From Anabaena sp. FACHB-1237 (GTDB lineage Bacteria; Cyanobacteriota; Cyanobacteriia; Cyanobacteriales; Nostocaceae), in contig NZ_JACJPV010000009.1 in NCBI RefSeq assembly GCF_014696225.1, forward strand, positions 62,001-126,000: a stretch of 64,000 nt of DNA. The letters run 5' to 3'. Position 1 is the first letter of the stretch, and every line of letters starts with the position of its first letter. Under the pieces are notes generated by a model. It made no database searches. It saw nothing but the letters and a program-made list of their open reading frames with translations, and was not told the DNA's origin. The translations under genes and the position numbers were made by a program. Positions 27,651 to 38,115 of this stretch are shown one piece after another.

Positions 27651-30293
27651 ATGTCTTCCAATCTCAAATACCTAAGCGGTAACGATATCCGTCAAATTTT
27701 TCTCGACTTTTACTCACAACGACAACATCAAATTCTTCCCAGTGCTTCCTTAGTTCCTGAAGATCCCACAGTATTATTAACCATTGCGGGAATGTTACCA
27801 TTTAAACCCATATTTTTAGGACAACGGACACCAGAGTATAAACGTGCTACAACTTCGCAGAAATGTATTAGAACAAACGATATTGAGAATGTAGGACGTA
27901 CTAAGAGACATCATACATTTTTTGAGATGTTGGGTAACTTTAGCTTTGGTGATTATTTCAAAGAACAGGCGATCGCTTGGGGATGGGAACTATCTACGAA
28001 AGTATTCGGTTTTTCTCCGCAAAATCTCGTTGTTAGCGTCTTTGAAGAAGATGATGAGGCTTACACAATTTGGCGCGATAAAATCGGTGTCAGCGAAAAA
28101 CGCATCAAACGCATGGGGGAAGATGATAACTTCTGGGTTTCTGGTCCCACTGGTCCTTGTGGTCCTTGTTCAGAAATTTATTATGACTTTCATCCAGAAC
28201 AAGGCGAAGATCATATAGATTTAGAAGATGATAACCGGTTTATTGAGTTTTATAACTTAGTATTTATGCAATATAATCGGGATGCGTCAGGAAATTTAAC
28301 CCCATTACAAAATAAGAACATTGACACAGGAATGGGTTTAGAAAGAATGGCACAAATTCTACAAAATAAACCTAACAATTATGAAACAGATTTGATTTTT
28401 CCCATCATAGAAACTGCGGCCAAAATTGCTAATATTAATTATCATGAAAGTGATGAAAATACCAAAGTTTCCTTAAAAGTAATTGGTGATCATGTACGTT
28501 CTGTAGTTCACATGATAGCGGATGAAATTCGCGCTTCTAATGTGGGTAGAGGTTACGTTTTACGGCGTTTAATTCGTCGGGTAGTTAGACATGGAAGACT
28601 AATAGGAATTAGCGGAGAATTTATCAACCAAGTTGCAGAAACTGCCATTTCTCTTTCTGAAAATGTTTATCCAAATTTACGTACTAGAGAAACAGTAATT
28701 AAAGCTGAATTACAAAGAGAAGAAAGTAACTTCTTAAAAACCTTAGATAGAGGTGAAAAACTATTAGCAGAAATCATGGCAAATGTCAAGGAAACAGGTG
28801 AAACTGTCATTAATGGAGAAAGTGCATTTACCTTATATGATACCTTTGGTTTTCCCTTAGAATTAACTCAAGAAGTGGCCGAAGAAAATCATTTAACTGT
28901 GGATGTTGATGGTTTTAATGTGGAAATGCAAAAACAGGTAGAACGGGCAAAAGCAGCACACGAAACTATTGATTTAACAGTCCAAGGTTCATTAGATAAA
29001 TTAGCAGAACATATTCATTCTACCCAATTTATTGGTTATCATGAATTAGCAACCACAGCAAAGGTTGAAGTATTGTTAGTTAATGGTATTTCCCAAGAAA
29101 CAGCAGAAGCAGGAACAGCAGTACAAATTGTCTTAGATAAAACGCCATTTTATGCTGAATCTGGAGGACAAATAGGAGATAAAGGATATATTGCGGGAGA
29201 TGGGGTTTTAATCAGAATTGAAGATGTGAAAAAAGAATCTGATTTCTTTATTCATTTCGGATATGTGGAACGGGGTACAATTAGAATTGGTGACAATATT
29301 AACGCCCAAATTGATCGGGGTTGTCGTCGTCGTTCCCAAGCTAACCATTCCGCCACACATTTATTACAAGCAGCATTGAAAAAAGTGGTTGATGAAGGAA
29401 TTTCTCAAGCAGGTTCATTAGTTTCTTTTGAAAGATTGAGATTTGATTTTAACTGTCCTCGTGCATTAACTATGGAAGAAGTTCAAGCGGTGGAAGATTT
29501 AGTAAATACTTGGATTTCGGAAGCGCATTCTGCCACAATTGAAGTGTTACCCATAGCGGAAGCAAAAGCTAAAGGTGCGGTGGCCATGTTTGGAGAAAAA
29601 TATGGTGATGAAGTGCGCGTGATAGATTTTCCTGGTGTTTCTATGGAATTATGTGGGGGAACTCATGTTAATAATACTGCGGAAATTGGCGTTTTCAAAA
29701 TTATAGCTGAAGCGGGAGTTGCATCAGGAGTCAGAAGAATAGAAGCGGTATCTGGTGCGGCGGTTTTAGATTATTTGAATGTGCGTGATAAAGTAGTAAA
29801 AGATTTGAGCGATCGCTTTAAAGTTAAACCGGAAGAAATACCGGACAGAATTACCACATTACAAACCGAACTTCGCAACAATGAAAAAACAATTGAAAGC
29901 CTAAAATCCCAGTTAGCAATAGTGAAATCTGACAGCTTATTACAGACTGTGGAAATGATAGGAGAACATAGAATAATTGTGGCACAAATGGAAGATGTAG
30001 ATGCAGAATCATTAAAAAATGCCGCAGAAAGATTACTGCAAAAAATTAGTAATGGTGCAGTGGTTTTAGGTTCAATTCCCGAAGCAGGAAAAGTGAGTAT
30101 AGTTGCTGCTTTTAGTGCGGAAGTGAATCAGAAAGGTTTACAAGCTGGAAAATTTGTAGGTAATGTAGCGAAAATTTGTGGTGGAGGAGGTGGAGGAAGA
30201 CCGAATTTAGCCCAAGCTGGGGGTAGAGATGCAAGTAAGTTACCGGAGGCTTTGGAGACTGCGAAAAATGATTTATTAGCAGCGTTGAAATAG
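27651..30293 (+). CDS. Alanyl-tRNA synthetase
   Basis: An 880-residue AlaRS of normal length. Class II catalytic core at the N-terminus ([20 protein letters not shown], then [18 protein letters not shown]), anticodon/tRNA-recognition region, editing domain with zinc-binding HSATHLL and [13 protein letters not shown], and C-Ala domain ending with the Gly-rich [15 protein letters not shown]. It attaches alanine to tRNA-Ala and clears Ser/Gly mischarging. It is monocistronic, with a hairpin terminator seven bases past the stop. Confidence 0.97.
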   Translation: MSSNLKYLSGNDIRQIFLDFYSQRQHQILPSASLVPEDPTVLLTIAGMLPFKPIFLGQRTPEYKRATTSQKCIRTNDIENVGRTKRHHTFFEMLGNFSFGDYFKEQAIAWGWELSTKVFGFSPQNLVVSVFEEDDEAYTIWRDKIGVSEKRIKRMGEDDNFWVSGPTGPCGPCSEIYYDFHPEQGEDHIDLEDDNRFIEFYNLVFMQYNRDASGNLTPLQNKNIDTGMGLERMAQILQNKPNNYETDLIFPIIETAAKIANINYHESDENTKVSLKVIGDHVRSVVHMIADEIRASNVGRGYVLRRLIRRVVRHGRLIGISGEFINQVAETAISLSENVYPNLRTRETVIKAELQREESNFLKTLDRGEKLLAEIMANVKETGETVINGESAFTLYDTFGFPLELTQEVAEENHLTVDVDGFNVEMQKQVERAKAAHETIDLTVQGSLDKLAEHIHSTQFIGYHELATTAKVEVLLVNGISQETAEAGTAVQIVLDKTPFYAESGGQIGDKGYIAGDGVLIRIEDVKKESDFFIHFGYVERGTIRIGDNINAQIDRGCRRRSQANHSATHLLQAALKKVVDEGISQAGSLVSFERLRFDFNCPRALTMEEVQAVEDLVNTWISEAHSATIEVLPIAEAKAKGAVAMFGEKYGDEVRVIDFPGVSMELCGGTHVNNTAEIGVFKIIAEAGVASGVRRIEAVSGAAVLDYLNVRDKVVKDLSDRFKVKPEEIPDRITTLQTELRNNEKTIESLKSQLAIVKSDSLLQTVEMIGEHRIIVAQMEDVDAESLKNAAERLLQKISNGAVVLGSIPEAGKVSIVAAFSAEVNQKGLQAGKFVGNVAKICGGGGGGRPNLAQAGGRDASKLPEALETAKNDLLAALK

Positions 30294-30300
30294 GATTTAG

Positions 30301-30337
30301 ATCCCCGATTTTTTAACAGAAGTCGGGGATTTATTTA
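30301..30337 (+). terminator. Terminator after alaS
   Basis: ATCCCCGA pairs with TCGGGGAT around a 14-base loop, then TTATTTAATT. It is a member of the window's recurring hairpin family. Confidence 0.75.
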
Positions 30338-30371
30338 ATTACTACTGTAGAATGTGACATAAAAGGTACAT

Positions 30372-30422
30372 GATGAAAAAATATAATCAGCATTGGGTTC
30401 CTAGATCAATTCTACGGAACTT
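30372..30422 (+). pseudogene. N-terminal scrap of a DUF4238 protein
   Basis: ATG followed by KKYNQHWVPRSILRNF matches the N-terminal signature of DUF4238 proteins (QHYVPxFLLRNF). Homology ends after about 17 codons. It lies just upstream of the ATPase/DUF3226 pair, so part of a larger accessory cassette was lost here. Confidence 0.6.
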
Positions 30423-30484
30423 CACACGGTATCTGATATAATAAATTTAGTCATTATTTCTCTGTTATCTTCATTTAACAAACC

Positions 30485-31645
30485 ATGCTAAAAAGTGTAA
30501 AAATAGAGAACTTTCGAGGTTTCAAATCCTTTGAAATTCAGCAATTAGGCAGAATTAACTTACTAGTTGGTGAAAATAATAGCGGTAAAACTTCCATACT
30601 AGAAGCTATTCAACTTTTATGTTCACGAACTAATCTTGAACCTCTCGGCGAAATAATGATTAACCGAGGTGAGTATTTTTGGAGTGATGATCCAAGAGAA
30701 GAACGTGAACTTAATATTTCTCATTTATTTTATGATCATCAATTTAATATAGATAGTCAATTTTCTATTTCAGGAATTAACGACAATATTAAAGAAGAGT
30801 TTTCTGTGAATATAGGAAACCGAAAGTTACATATTGATGCTGATTTAGAAGAACTAGATGATTTGGATGAAGAAGTTAAAAGAGAACTGATTGAAGGATT
30901 ATCCAGTAATCTAAAAAGCCTGAACTTCAGAGTAGTTTGGAATAGAGAAAATGAAGCTAAAGAAATTGTAAATATGCCTTTATTAGATAATAATTGCTTA
31001 TCTTTAAGATTTATTAAACGTTCTAGTCGAGACAAAAAAAATCAATTCTCTAGGACTATATTTGTCAATTCTTTTTCTTTAACTACCACAAGTATGAAAG
31101 AATTATTTGAAGAAGTTGTATTAACTCCTGAAGAAGAACTGGCAACAGAAGCTCTTAAAATTATTGATCCAAAAATTGAACGTATTGCTCCAGCAAATGT
31201 TCAAAAAACTAGTCAGATGGCGAGATTACGCTCTGCTGCTGATTCACATACTGGTTTTTTTGTGCGTCTTAGTGATAAAAAACAGCGTGTACCTATTAGC
31301 AGTATGGGAGATGGTATTTGGCGAATTTTAGGACTCGCATTAGCAATAGTATCAGCTAAAGATGGTTATTTATTTGTAGATGAAATAGATACTGGACTTC
31401 ATTTTACTACAATGTCTGGTATGTGGAAAATGATTTGGGATACAGCCAAAAGATTAAATGTCCAAGTTTTTGCAACTACACATAGTAATGATTGTTGGCA
31501 GAGTTTAGCTGACATTGCAAAAACAGAGAATGTAACTGATGATGGTATTAGGATTCACAGAATTGAGAAAGATCAAAAAAACAGTATTATCTTTGATGAA
31601 TCTGAAATTGTCATTGCGGCGGAAGAAAATATTGAGGTGCGGTAG
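30485..31645 (+). CDS. OLD-like AAA ATPase of a two-gene module
   Basis: A 386-residue ATPase beginning MLKSVKIENFRGFKSFEI. Walker A is GENNSGKTS (about 29-37), an ABC-type signature region SMGDGIWRILGLALAI (about 276), Walker B YLFVDEIDTGLHF (about 298) and an H-loop FATTHSNDCWQ (about 332). The acidic insert ELDDLDEEVKRE near 120 is notable. It lacks a nuclease domain of its own. The next gene, two bases away, encodes a TOPRIM-like DUF3226 protein, so the pair equals an OLD/GajA-type nuclease split in two. Likely role: anti-phage or other defence, by family analogy. Confidence 0.88.
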   Translation: MLKSVKIENFRGFKSFEIQQLGRINLLVGENNSGKTSILEAIQLLCSRTNLEPLGEIMINRGEYFWSDDPREERELNISHLFYDHQFNIDSQFSISGINDNIKEEFSVNIGNRKLHIDADLEELDDLDEEVKRELIEGLSSNLKSLNFRVVWNRENEAKEIVNMPLLDNNCLSLRFIKRSSRDKKNQFSRTIFVNSFSLTTTSMKELFEEVVLTPEEELATEALKIIDPKIERIAPANVQKTSQMARLRSAADSHTGFFVRLSDKKQRVPISSMGDGIWRILGLALAIVSAKDGYLFVDEIDTGLHFTTMSGMWKMIWDTAKRLNVQVFATTHSNDCWQSLADIAKTENVTDDGIRIHRIEKDQKNSIIFDESEIVIAAEENIEVR

Positions 31646-31647
31646 TA

Positions 31648-32328
31648 ATGGCAAATAATGATAAATCTAAAGTTCTTATTGTTAATAAAAAACTAATTGT
31701 TGAAGGTGAACAAGATAAAAGAGTTATTCCAGAACTTATGGAAGCTAATGGAGTTCCTTGGCTACAAGGTAAAGAACCAGTCTATATTCAATCTTATGGA
31801 AGTGATGGATTTATTGATCATAAAAAAATATCTACAAGATTGAAAGAAAGCGGATTAACTCACTTAGGTTTAATAATAGATGCAGATGAAAATCCTCAAG
31901 ATCGTTGGCAAAGTATCAGAAATGCTTGTTTAAAGGTAGAAATAATACAAAAAAGCATAGATAATTTTCCTGAAGAAATGCCAGAAACAGGACTAATTAT
32001 TAATATGATTAATCAGCAAAAATTCGGTGTTTGGATGATGCCAGATAATCAAAATAGAGGAATGTTAGAAACATTTTTAGCTTACATGATTAAAGACGAA
32101 AGTGAACCTCTTTGGCAATATGCACAGGAAGTAGTAACAGAAGCAAAGATTAAAGGTGCAGAATTTATAGATGAACATATTGATAAAGCCTATATTTATT
32201 CCTGGTTAGCTTGGCAAAAACCCCCAGGAAGACAATTACATAATGCTATTCAGGAGGAAATTCTAAATCCACAACATCCTAAAGCACAAATATTTGTTAA
32301 ATGGTTTAAGGATTTGTATGATTTGTAA
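31648..32328 (+). CDS. DUF3226 TOPRIM-like protein, partner of ATPase
   Basis: A 226-residue protein. KLIVEGEQDKRVIPEL holds the TOPRIM glutamate and LGLIIDADENPQDRW the DxD-type acidic cluster, matching DUF3226 and its TOPRIM fold. Family logic predicts Mg-dependent nuclease activity controlled by the ATPase. The start ATG follows the ATPase stop by two bases, with GAGGTG upstream, which implies tight co-translation. Related two-gene ATPase-TOPRIM defence systems such as PARIS use DUF4435 instead, so this is a distinct pairing. Function is inferred. Confidence 0.85.
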   Translation: MANNDKSKVLIVNKKLIVEGEQDKRVIPELMEANGVPWLQGKEPVYIQSYGSDGFIDHKKISTRLKESGLTHLGLIIDADENPQDRWQSIRNACLKVEIIQKSIDNFPEEMPETGLIINMINQQKFGVWMMPDNQNRGMLETFLAYMIKDESEPLWQYAQEVVTEAKIKGAEFIDEHIDKAYIYSWLAWQKPPGRQLHNAIQEEILNPQHPKAQIFVKWFKDLYDL

Positions 32329-32472
32329 TCTCAAAATTTAATTGATACAGCACATTCCATCTACATAAAGTACACTATGAACACAGCAAGATGCCTGTGT
32401 TACAAGGGTTTTATCATTAACATCTGTACCTCATAATAACGGAAACTGCTGTATGAACCTGATAACAAAATT

Positions 32473-32513
32473 AAATCCCCGACTTCTTCAATAAATCAGG
32501 AATCTCACTCTTA
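32473..32513. terminator. Imperfect hairpin between convergent genes
   Basis: AATCCCCGACTTCTT is followed by an imperfect complement (AATCAGGAATCTC). It is a decayed member of the recurring hairpin family at the convergent end of the DUF3226 and SDR genes. Confidence 0.4.
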
Positions 32514-32519
32514 TATAAC

Positions 32520-33482
32520 TCACACCAAACCACGTAAAAATGAAAATAACCAACCGGGAATAATTACATCAGGAATTAACCAACTATATTTTCTTAAAAA
32601 AGGTATTGCCATAGTGAAAATAAACCGTAAAGAACGCAATGAAACTGGACAATTACCATTTTCATCTACTATGTGATATTTCTTAGCAACTTCTGCTACA
32701 ACTTGTATTTTACCTGTATATTTGATAATATCAGGATCAGATGCTAATGCAGCGATCGCTCTCCCAGTAAATAACGGTGTTTCCCAATTATAACCATCAC
32801 CAAATAATGAGGAATTACCATTTTCTAAACTCTGTTCCTGGGCAAAATTTGTAATATGTTCTGTACCTACAATACCAGGATAAATAGCTAAAGAACTGAC
32901 ACCATAAGGTTTTAATTCTATGGCCATATCTGCTGCTAATCTGTCACAAGCACTTTTTCCCACACCATAAGGTACATTAAAAATATAGGACATTCCACCC
33001 CAGGAAGAAATAGTAAAAATTATCCCCTCTTGGCGTTTTGTCATCATTCTTGCGGCATAAACACTAGCTACATAATGACTTCTTAAACCCACATTATTAG
33101 CAGCATCCCAAAAATTAGGTTCACATTCCCAAAATCGTTTACCAAATTCATTTCTTAACCTTTGCACTCCACCATAGACATTATTAACTAAAATATCTAA
33201 TTGACCATTTTGTTCTCTCTCAATACGTGCAAAAAGTTCTTTTATTTCCTCATCATTACTATGATCAACCTGTACAGAAATACAAACTCCACCCGCTTCT
33301 ATAATTGCCGTTTCAGTTTCTTGTAAACTACCACCAATAGCATCATTATTATTAGCTACTAAAGTCCGTCCTGTAATATATACCGTAGCCCCAGCTTCTC
33401 CCAAAGCTATGGCAATTCCTTTACCAATTCCTCTAGTAGCACCTGTGACTAAGGCAATTTTTCCCACAAGATTTTTGTTCAT
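32520..33482 (-). CDS. Short-chain dehydrogenase/reductase
   Basis: A 320-residue classical SDR. The cofactor motif GATRGIGKGIAIAL (TGxxxGIG, about 14-24), NNVYGG in place of NNAG, catalytic Ser in TISSWGG, and Tyr/Lys in YGVGKSACDR. A C-terminal extension of about 60 residues ends in a hydrophobic segment (WLIPDVIIPGWLFSFL), as in DHRS1-like SDRs. It probably uses NAD(P)H, with unknown substrate. It is monocistronic with an ATG start. Confidence 0.85.
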   Translation of the reverse strand: MNKNLVGKIALVTGATRGIGKGIAIALGEAGATVYITGRTLVANNNDAIGGSLQETETAIIEAGGVCISVQVDHSNDEEIKELFARIEREQNGQLDILVNNVYGGVQRLRNEFGKRFWECEPNFWDAANNVGLRSHYVASVYAARMMTKRQEGIIFTISSWGGMSYIFNVPYGVGKSACDRLAADMAIELKPYGVSSLAIYPGIVGTEHITNFAQEQSLENGNSSLFGDGYNWETPLFTGRAIAALASDPDIIKYTGKIQVVAEVAKKYHIVDENGNCPVSLRSLRFIFTMAIPFLRKYSWLIPDVIIPGWLFSFLRGLV

Positions 33483-33684
33483 TTTATGATAATAAATTTT
33501 GTATTTATCAGATAGAATTATAACATTAACTTACCCCTTTGTCAACAACCATGAAATCAAATCTTAATCACATCAGAGTAATAATTAAAAATATAATATT
33601 AGCAGAAGCATCAATTATAGGAATCAATATTCCTACAACTTAAAAATCGCCTGCTTCCACTACTTTATGTACATAATTAAAGAT

Positions 33685-34560
33685 TTATTCTTTAACAAAT
33701 ATCTCTAATTCTTCTCTGATAGATAATGGTTCATATCCTAAATTAAAGGCTTTTTCACTATGCAAGGAAACATCTTTTGGCCTTGGCGCTGCCATTTTTA
33801 CCTCTGACTGTAAACAGGATTTTAATTTATCTCCAGGAAGTTGCAATACTTCGACTAATATTTTCCCAAAATCATAACGCGAAATACGTTCTTTTCCTCC
33901 TAAATGAATTATTCCCTGCACTTTTTCTAGTGCTAATAATAACCCTTTTGCTGCTGTATTGGCACTAACTGGAGTGCGAAATTCATCTGTAAATAAATTC
34001 AGTTCTTGTCCATTTTTTAATATCTCTATAAATGGCTGAATAAAACTTTTTGCTGTGGGTGTTTGATTGCCAAACATTAACGGCATTCTACAAATTGTGG
34101 CTGAAGGGTATATATTTAATATTCCTATTTCTGCCGCTACTTTTTGTTCTCCATAAATATTTACAGGTGATACTTTATCTGTTTCTTGATAAGGTGGGTT
34201 TAAACCATCAAATACTAAATCTGTTGATGTAAATACTAGTGGTATAGAATTATCTGCACAAAGTCCTGCTATATTACAAGATGCAGTAACATTAATTTTA
34301 TAAGATTCTTCGCGGTTTAGTTGACAGTAATTAGGTTGAGATTTGGCTGCTAAATGAATCACTGCATCAGGTTGTATCTCCTGAAATAATGTTGTTAATT
34401 GTGCCAAGTTTGTTAAATCATTTTTAATGATTTTAGTTCCACAAATGTCTATTAATTTATGGGCATAAGTACCGTAAATTTCCCATTCTTCTCGGTTGAT
34501 TATCTGGCAGAGGTGCCACCCTAAAAATCCACTTACACCTGTAACTAAGAGTTTTTTCAT
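33685..34560 (-). CDS. RmlD-like SDR-family sugar-nucleotide reductase
   Basis: A 291-residue extended SDR. The Rossmann motif GVSGFLGWHLCQII, HLAAKSQPNYC and the YxxxK of IYGEQKVAAE are visible. Overall it resembles dTDP-4-dehydrorhamnose reductase (RmlD) and related NAD(P)-dependent epimerase/reductases. The exact sugar cannot be read, and no other rhamnose genes lie adjacent. It is 12 bases downstream of the TPR lipoprotein gene on the same strand, so the two are probably co-transcribed. Confidence 0.85.
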   Translation of the reverse strand: MKKLLVTGVSGFLGWHLCQIINREEWEIYGTYAHKLIDICGTKIIKNDLTNLAQLTTLFQEIQPDAVIHLAAKSQPNYCQLNREESYKINVTASCNIAGLCADNSIPLVFTSTDLVFDGLNPPYQETDKVSPVNIYGEQKVAAEIGILNIYPSATICRMPLMFGNQTPTAKSFIQPFIEILKNGQELNLFTDEFRTPVSANTAAKGLLLALEKVQGIIHLGGKERISRYDFGKILVEVLQLPGDKLKSCLQSEVKMAAPRPKDVSLHSEKAFNLGYEPLSIREELEIFVKE

Positions 34561-34572
34561 ATTACGCTGAAT

Positions 34573-35316
34573 TTATTGTAATAGTTCCTGAAACTGTTTT
34601 TCATTTCTAATTTTATCAAAATCTGAGTCTGTTCTTGCTAGTTTTTTGTATTTTTTTGGCAGAAGTTCAATAGCTTGTTTTAAGTTTTCTATCGCTAATT
34701 CTACATTATTTTGTAGAGCATAATTACAAGCCTTATTATAATAGGCTTGATGTAAATTAGGTGTAATAACTAAGGCTTGATTATAGGATGCTAACGCTTC
34801 TTGATAACGTTGTAATCTGGTTAAAGCAATTCCTTTATTAATCCAAGCCTCCGATTTATTTGGTTCAATAGCGATCGCTTGTTGATATGATTTTACTGCT
34901 TCTTGATAACGCCGTAAAGCTGTTAACGCATTACCTTTATTATACCAGGCTTCATCTTTATTTGGTTTGAGAGCGATCGCCTTATTATAAGACTCCAAAG
35001 CCTCTGCATATTTCCGTAAAGCTATTAAGGCATTTCCTCGATTTACCCAAGTTTCTTCACTATCATTTTTAATAGCTATGACTTGATCATAAACTAATAA
35101 AGCTTCCTGATAACGATGGGTATCTAATAATGTATTACCCTGGATTAATAAGTTCTCTGCTTTTTGACTGTCTTGTGCTTCTGTTAATAACTGATTTACA
35201 TTATTTTGTTGTACAATTTCTTGGGCATTTTCTTCAGAAGAATTGACCCAACCATTACAACCAACTGTGAGAAAACTAATTAATCCGCAGGCAATTAAGC
35301 ACCGCCAAATTACCAT
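34573..35316 (-). CDS. TPR-repeat lipoprotein
   Basis: A 247-residue protein. The N-terminal hydrophobic stretch ends in the lipobox LTVGC, so it is a predicted lipoprotein. After a linker come at least four TPR units (for example EETWVNRGNALIALRKYAEA and DEAWYNKGNALTALRRYQEA). TPR arrays hold protein partners, here on the periplasmic side of a membrane. The repeats are nearly identical at the DNA level and contain HIP1 sites. It precedes the RmlD-like gene. Confidence 0.88.
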   Translation of the reverse strand: MVIWRCLIACGLISFLTVGCNGWVNSSEENAQEIVQQNNVNQLLTEAQDSQKAENLLIQGNTLLDTHRYQEALLVYDQVIAIKNDSEETWVNRGNALIALRKYAEALESYNKAIALKPNKDEAWYNKGNALTALRRYQEAVKSYQQAIAIEPNKSEAWINKGIALTRLQRYQEALASYNQALVITPNLHQAYYNKACNYALQNNVELAIENLKQAIELLPKKYKKLARTDSDFDKIRNEKQFQELLQ

Positions 35317-35757
35317 ATTGCACCTACAAATTTTGACAAATTTTAGATTTTTATTAGATGTTGATCATAGAACAAATTGAGATAGGCAATTCGTATCTAA
35401 AACAACCCTTTTTTTACTAATTGTTTTTTGATTATTTAAAGTCTACATAAAGTTTATGAAAATTTTTCTCGAACATAAATTTCACATACTATACCATATT
35501 AAGGGTCAATAAATCAAATGATCTGATATAGAGAATTAGAGATTTATTACACCTACAAATAGGTTGACATCATAATAAGCGAACTTTACCCCAGATAATT
35601 GCTAATTATAGCAATTAGTTATAGCAATATCAGAGAAATTTATATTTGTTAGCAGAAATTTTGGCATCTTGGCAAAAAATGTAAAATCTAGTAAAATCTA
35701 CCAGTAGAAATATCAATATTAAAAAACAAGTAAAATTAAGGTATTTTATTAGATAAC
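35317..35757. other. Divergent intergenic region
   Basis: 441 A+T-rich bases between two divergent genes that must hold both promoters. A TTGACATCATAATAAG stretch near 35564 is a weak promoter candidate. No repeat or RNA gene is evident. Confidence 0.4.
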
Positions 35758-37056
35758 ATGAGTATTCCACCAGAATCTTCCCATTCATCCAATCCAGAAG
35801 TCCACCAGGAAGACAATTTACCAATTAATGATCATACTCAGTATACCGATAGTGAAAACACCCCAGTAGTGGTCAATGAGAAAAAACCTCGGCTGAAAAT
35901 TCTAGGAGAAAACAATCCTAGTTTTCAAATCAAATTTACACTTAATAGTATATCTTTACTGAGCATAGCTATTATTATTACTTTGGTGGCTATACTGATT
36001 AATAGCTCACTTTTAGGAATTTTGGGCAGTTTAGCAACTTTAGTATTATCAAGTATCATCTTATATCCCTCGCTCAAAGATGCGGTGCAAAAATGGTTTT
36101 CACCAGAAGAGAAAATTATATTTATTGGTTTAGTGGGAGCTATAATTGGCATTATCGGTTTATTTCAATTTACTGATTTAGGCGATCGCTTATTACTCTT
36201 AGAAAGAAAAGTAAACTGGGACGCTTCAGGAACATTAGCAGAATGGTTTGGCGCGTTAGGACAAATATCTATAGCCGTTGTAGCAGTTTATGTAGCTTGG
36301 CGACAATATATAATTTCCAAAGACCTGACAATTCAACAAAACCAACTCACAGCCCAACAAAATATTATCACCCAACAGCAAACCATAGACTCCTACTTTC
36401 AAGGAGTTTCCGATCTAGTGTTAGATGAAGAAGGATTATTAGAAGACTGGCCACAGGAACGAGCGATCGCCGAAGGACGCACAGCCGCTATATTTAGTAG
36501 TGTAGATGCCAGTGGTAAAGCTAAAATACTGCGGTTTCTCTCTCGTTCTAAATTATTAACACCCCTACAGCGCGATCGCCGTTTAGGTAGAGCTATACTT
36601 GATGGTACAGGAGGTTATGCTGAAGATAGACTTGAAGGAGTGAGAGTCATAGACTTAGGAGTAATGTTAGCAGCAGCAGACCTTTCAGAAACCGATCTCC
36701 GTTGGACAGAATTAAGTGAAGCTAACCTAGTTCGTGCCAACCTAAGTAATTGTAAACTCGTCAAAGCTAACCTCGCCCGTAGTATTCTTTATGAAGCTAA
36801 TCTCAGGGCAGCAGACTTAAATGGCACACGCCTATTTTACGGTACTGTGGAACAAGCATCACCTCGTAGTCGCACGGAAGTACCTAACTATGAAACTGGA
36901 GAATATACTGGTGCAGTAGTGGAAAATGCTGACTTTACCAACGTCCAAAGAATGTCTGAATCTGCCCGTTATTACTGCTGTTGTTGGGGTGGAGAAAAAA
37001 CCCGTAAAACCATTCCCGGAGGTTGTGCAGATATTCCCAACAAACTGCAAAAATAA
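35758..37056 (+). CDS. Membrane protein with pentapeptide repeats
   Basis: A 432-residue protein. A polar N-terminus (about 55 residues) is followed by three or four membrane helices (about 60-190), a Gln-rich coiled-coil-like stretch (NQLTAQQNIITQQQ) and a pentapeptide-repeat section (A(D/N)Lxx units, about 305-365). The tail contains YYCCCWGG. Pentapeptide repeats form a right-handed beta helix. Here it would face the cytosol. Such proteins are numerous in cyanobacteria and mostly of unknown role. Start ATG, no clear operon. Confidence 0.8.
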   Translation: MSIPPESSHSSNPEVHQEDNLPINDHTQYTDSENTPVVVNEKKPRLKILGENNPSFQIKFTLNSISLLSIAIIITLVAILINSSLLGILGSLATLVLSSIILYPSLKDAVQKWFSPEEKIIFIGLVGAIIGIIGLFQFTDLGDRLLLLERKVNWDASGTLAEWFGALGQISIAVVAVYVAWRQYIISKDLTIQQNQLTAQQNIITQQQTIDSYFQGVSDLVLDEEGLLEDWPQERAIAEGRTAAIFSSVDASGKAKILRFLSRSKLLTPLQRDRRLGRAILDGTGGYAEDRLEGVRVIDLGVMLAAADLSETDLRWTELSEANLVRANLSNCKLVKANLARSILYEANLRAADLNGTRLFYGTVEQASPRSRTEVPNYETGEYTGAVVENADFTNVQRMSESARYYCCCWGGEKTRKTIPGGCADIPNKLQK

Positions 37057-37122
37057 TAGGTAGGGTGCGGGAGCAAGACTCCCAACCCCTGACTCCTGGC
37101 TATTATCAAGCCTACATACATG

Positions 37123-37143
37123 AAAAAACCCGGACTAACCGGG
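37123..37143 (-). terminator. Terminator of the minus-strand gene at 37220
   Basis: On the minus strand CCCGG-ttagt-CCGGG is followed by TTTTTT. Confidence 0.8.
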
Positions 37144-37219
37144 CAGATGTACTGTTTGTCGAGTTTTAAAGAACAGAAATTAATCACAAATTAATTACAA
37201 ATTAACCATTACTTATTGA

Positions 37220-37594
37220 TTATTTATCAAGACTACAAGTTAAAGGACAAGCCGCATAAACAGCAGTGTGCGCTTTTTCCTCTTCACCATGTAACCAACT
37301 TAACCATTTAATCTGCGTAGGATGAATACCCTTAGCAGTTAATACACCAGCACCAATTAATACTGCCATTACATTAAACATGACCAAACCACCAGCCACT
37401 ACTAATACAGCAGTAGTAGGCATTACAGACTGTAACACAATAGATAATAAACAACCAACAGTAGCCATTAATACAACCAATGGAAAACCGACAACTAATA
37501 AGCACACTGCCAATGTAAAAGTCCAAATTAGAAAGCTTTTCATCATTAACAAGGAGTAGGTTTTACCCAGACTAGCACTTTGAGCCGAAACCAT
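37220..37594 (-). CDS. Hypothetical small membrane protein (124 aa)
   Basis: Two or three hydrophobic helices (about residues 20-48 and 55-88) and a C-terminal tail with HGEEEKAH and two cysteines (CPLTC). The family was not recognised. Start ATG. AGGAG appears a few bases upstream on the minus strand. A good terminator follows. It is convergent with the pentapeptide gene. Confidence 0.6.
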   Translation of the reverse strand: MVSAQSASLGKTYSLLMMKSFLIWTFTLAVCLLVVGFPLVVLMATVGCLLSIVLQSVMPTTAVLVVAGGLVMFNVMAVLIGAGVLTAKGIHPTQIKWLSWLHGEEEKAHTAVYAACPLTCSLDK

Positions 37595-38115
37595 TTGTTT
37601 ATTCTCCTAATACACAGCAAGTTTTAATGTGATTTTTTCCAGTTTTTCCAGTTATTTATCGCTATAGTGCGAACTAACTGTATTTTCTTTCAGTGAAATC
37701 CAGTATATAGAATCTTCTGAGAAAAATGAGCATTTCTTTACTAAAATTTACATTTCATCTCAGCTAACTATGAAATTCCTGCGGAATATACTTGAAGATA
37801 TATAGATTCCTTATTCTATAAGCCTTTGGGAATATAGACTTATAGATTCTTATCAGGTAACAGTTGATCCCCAACAACCTTGTTACACAATGCTTAACAT
37901 TTCTTATAACTAGACTCATAATTGAGGAGTCAGGAGATCCGGGAGTCAGAATGAAGAATTTTCTCCCTGGTTCGTGGTCCCTAGTCGGCACTCCGTACTT
38001 AATTACCAATCACCTATTTCTCATGTTAAAATTATCGAACGAAGGTAAATTTACAAAAACTTGTAAGTCAAACTTGTAAATCAAAAAACATTGATTAATT
38101 GATAAATAGAAGACT
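37595..38115. other. Intergenic, nothing specific seen
   Basis: 521 bases between divergent genes, including GAGTCAGGAG-type filler common in Nostocales spacers. No RNA gene or array is recognised. Confidence 0.4.

Noticed and set aside
35560..35590. Strong promoter at TTGACATC
   Set aside because: A -35-like hexamer alone, without a clear -10 at normal spacing, is weak evidence in such A+T-rich sequence.
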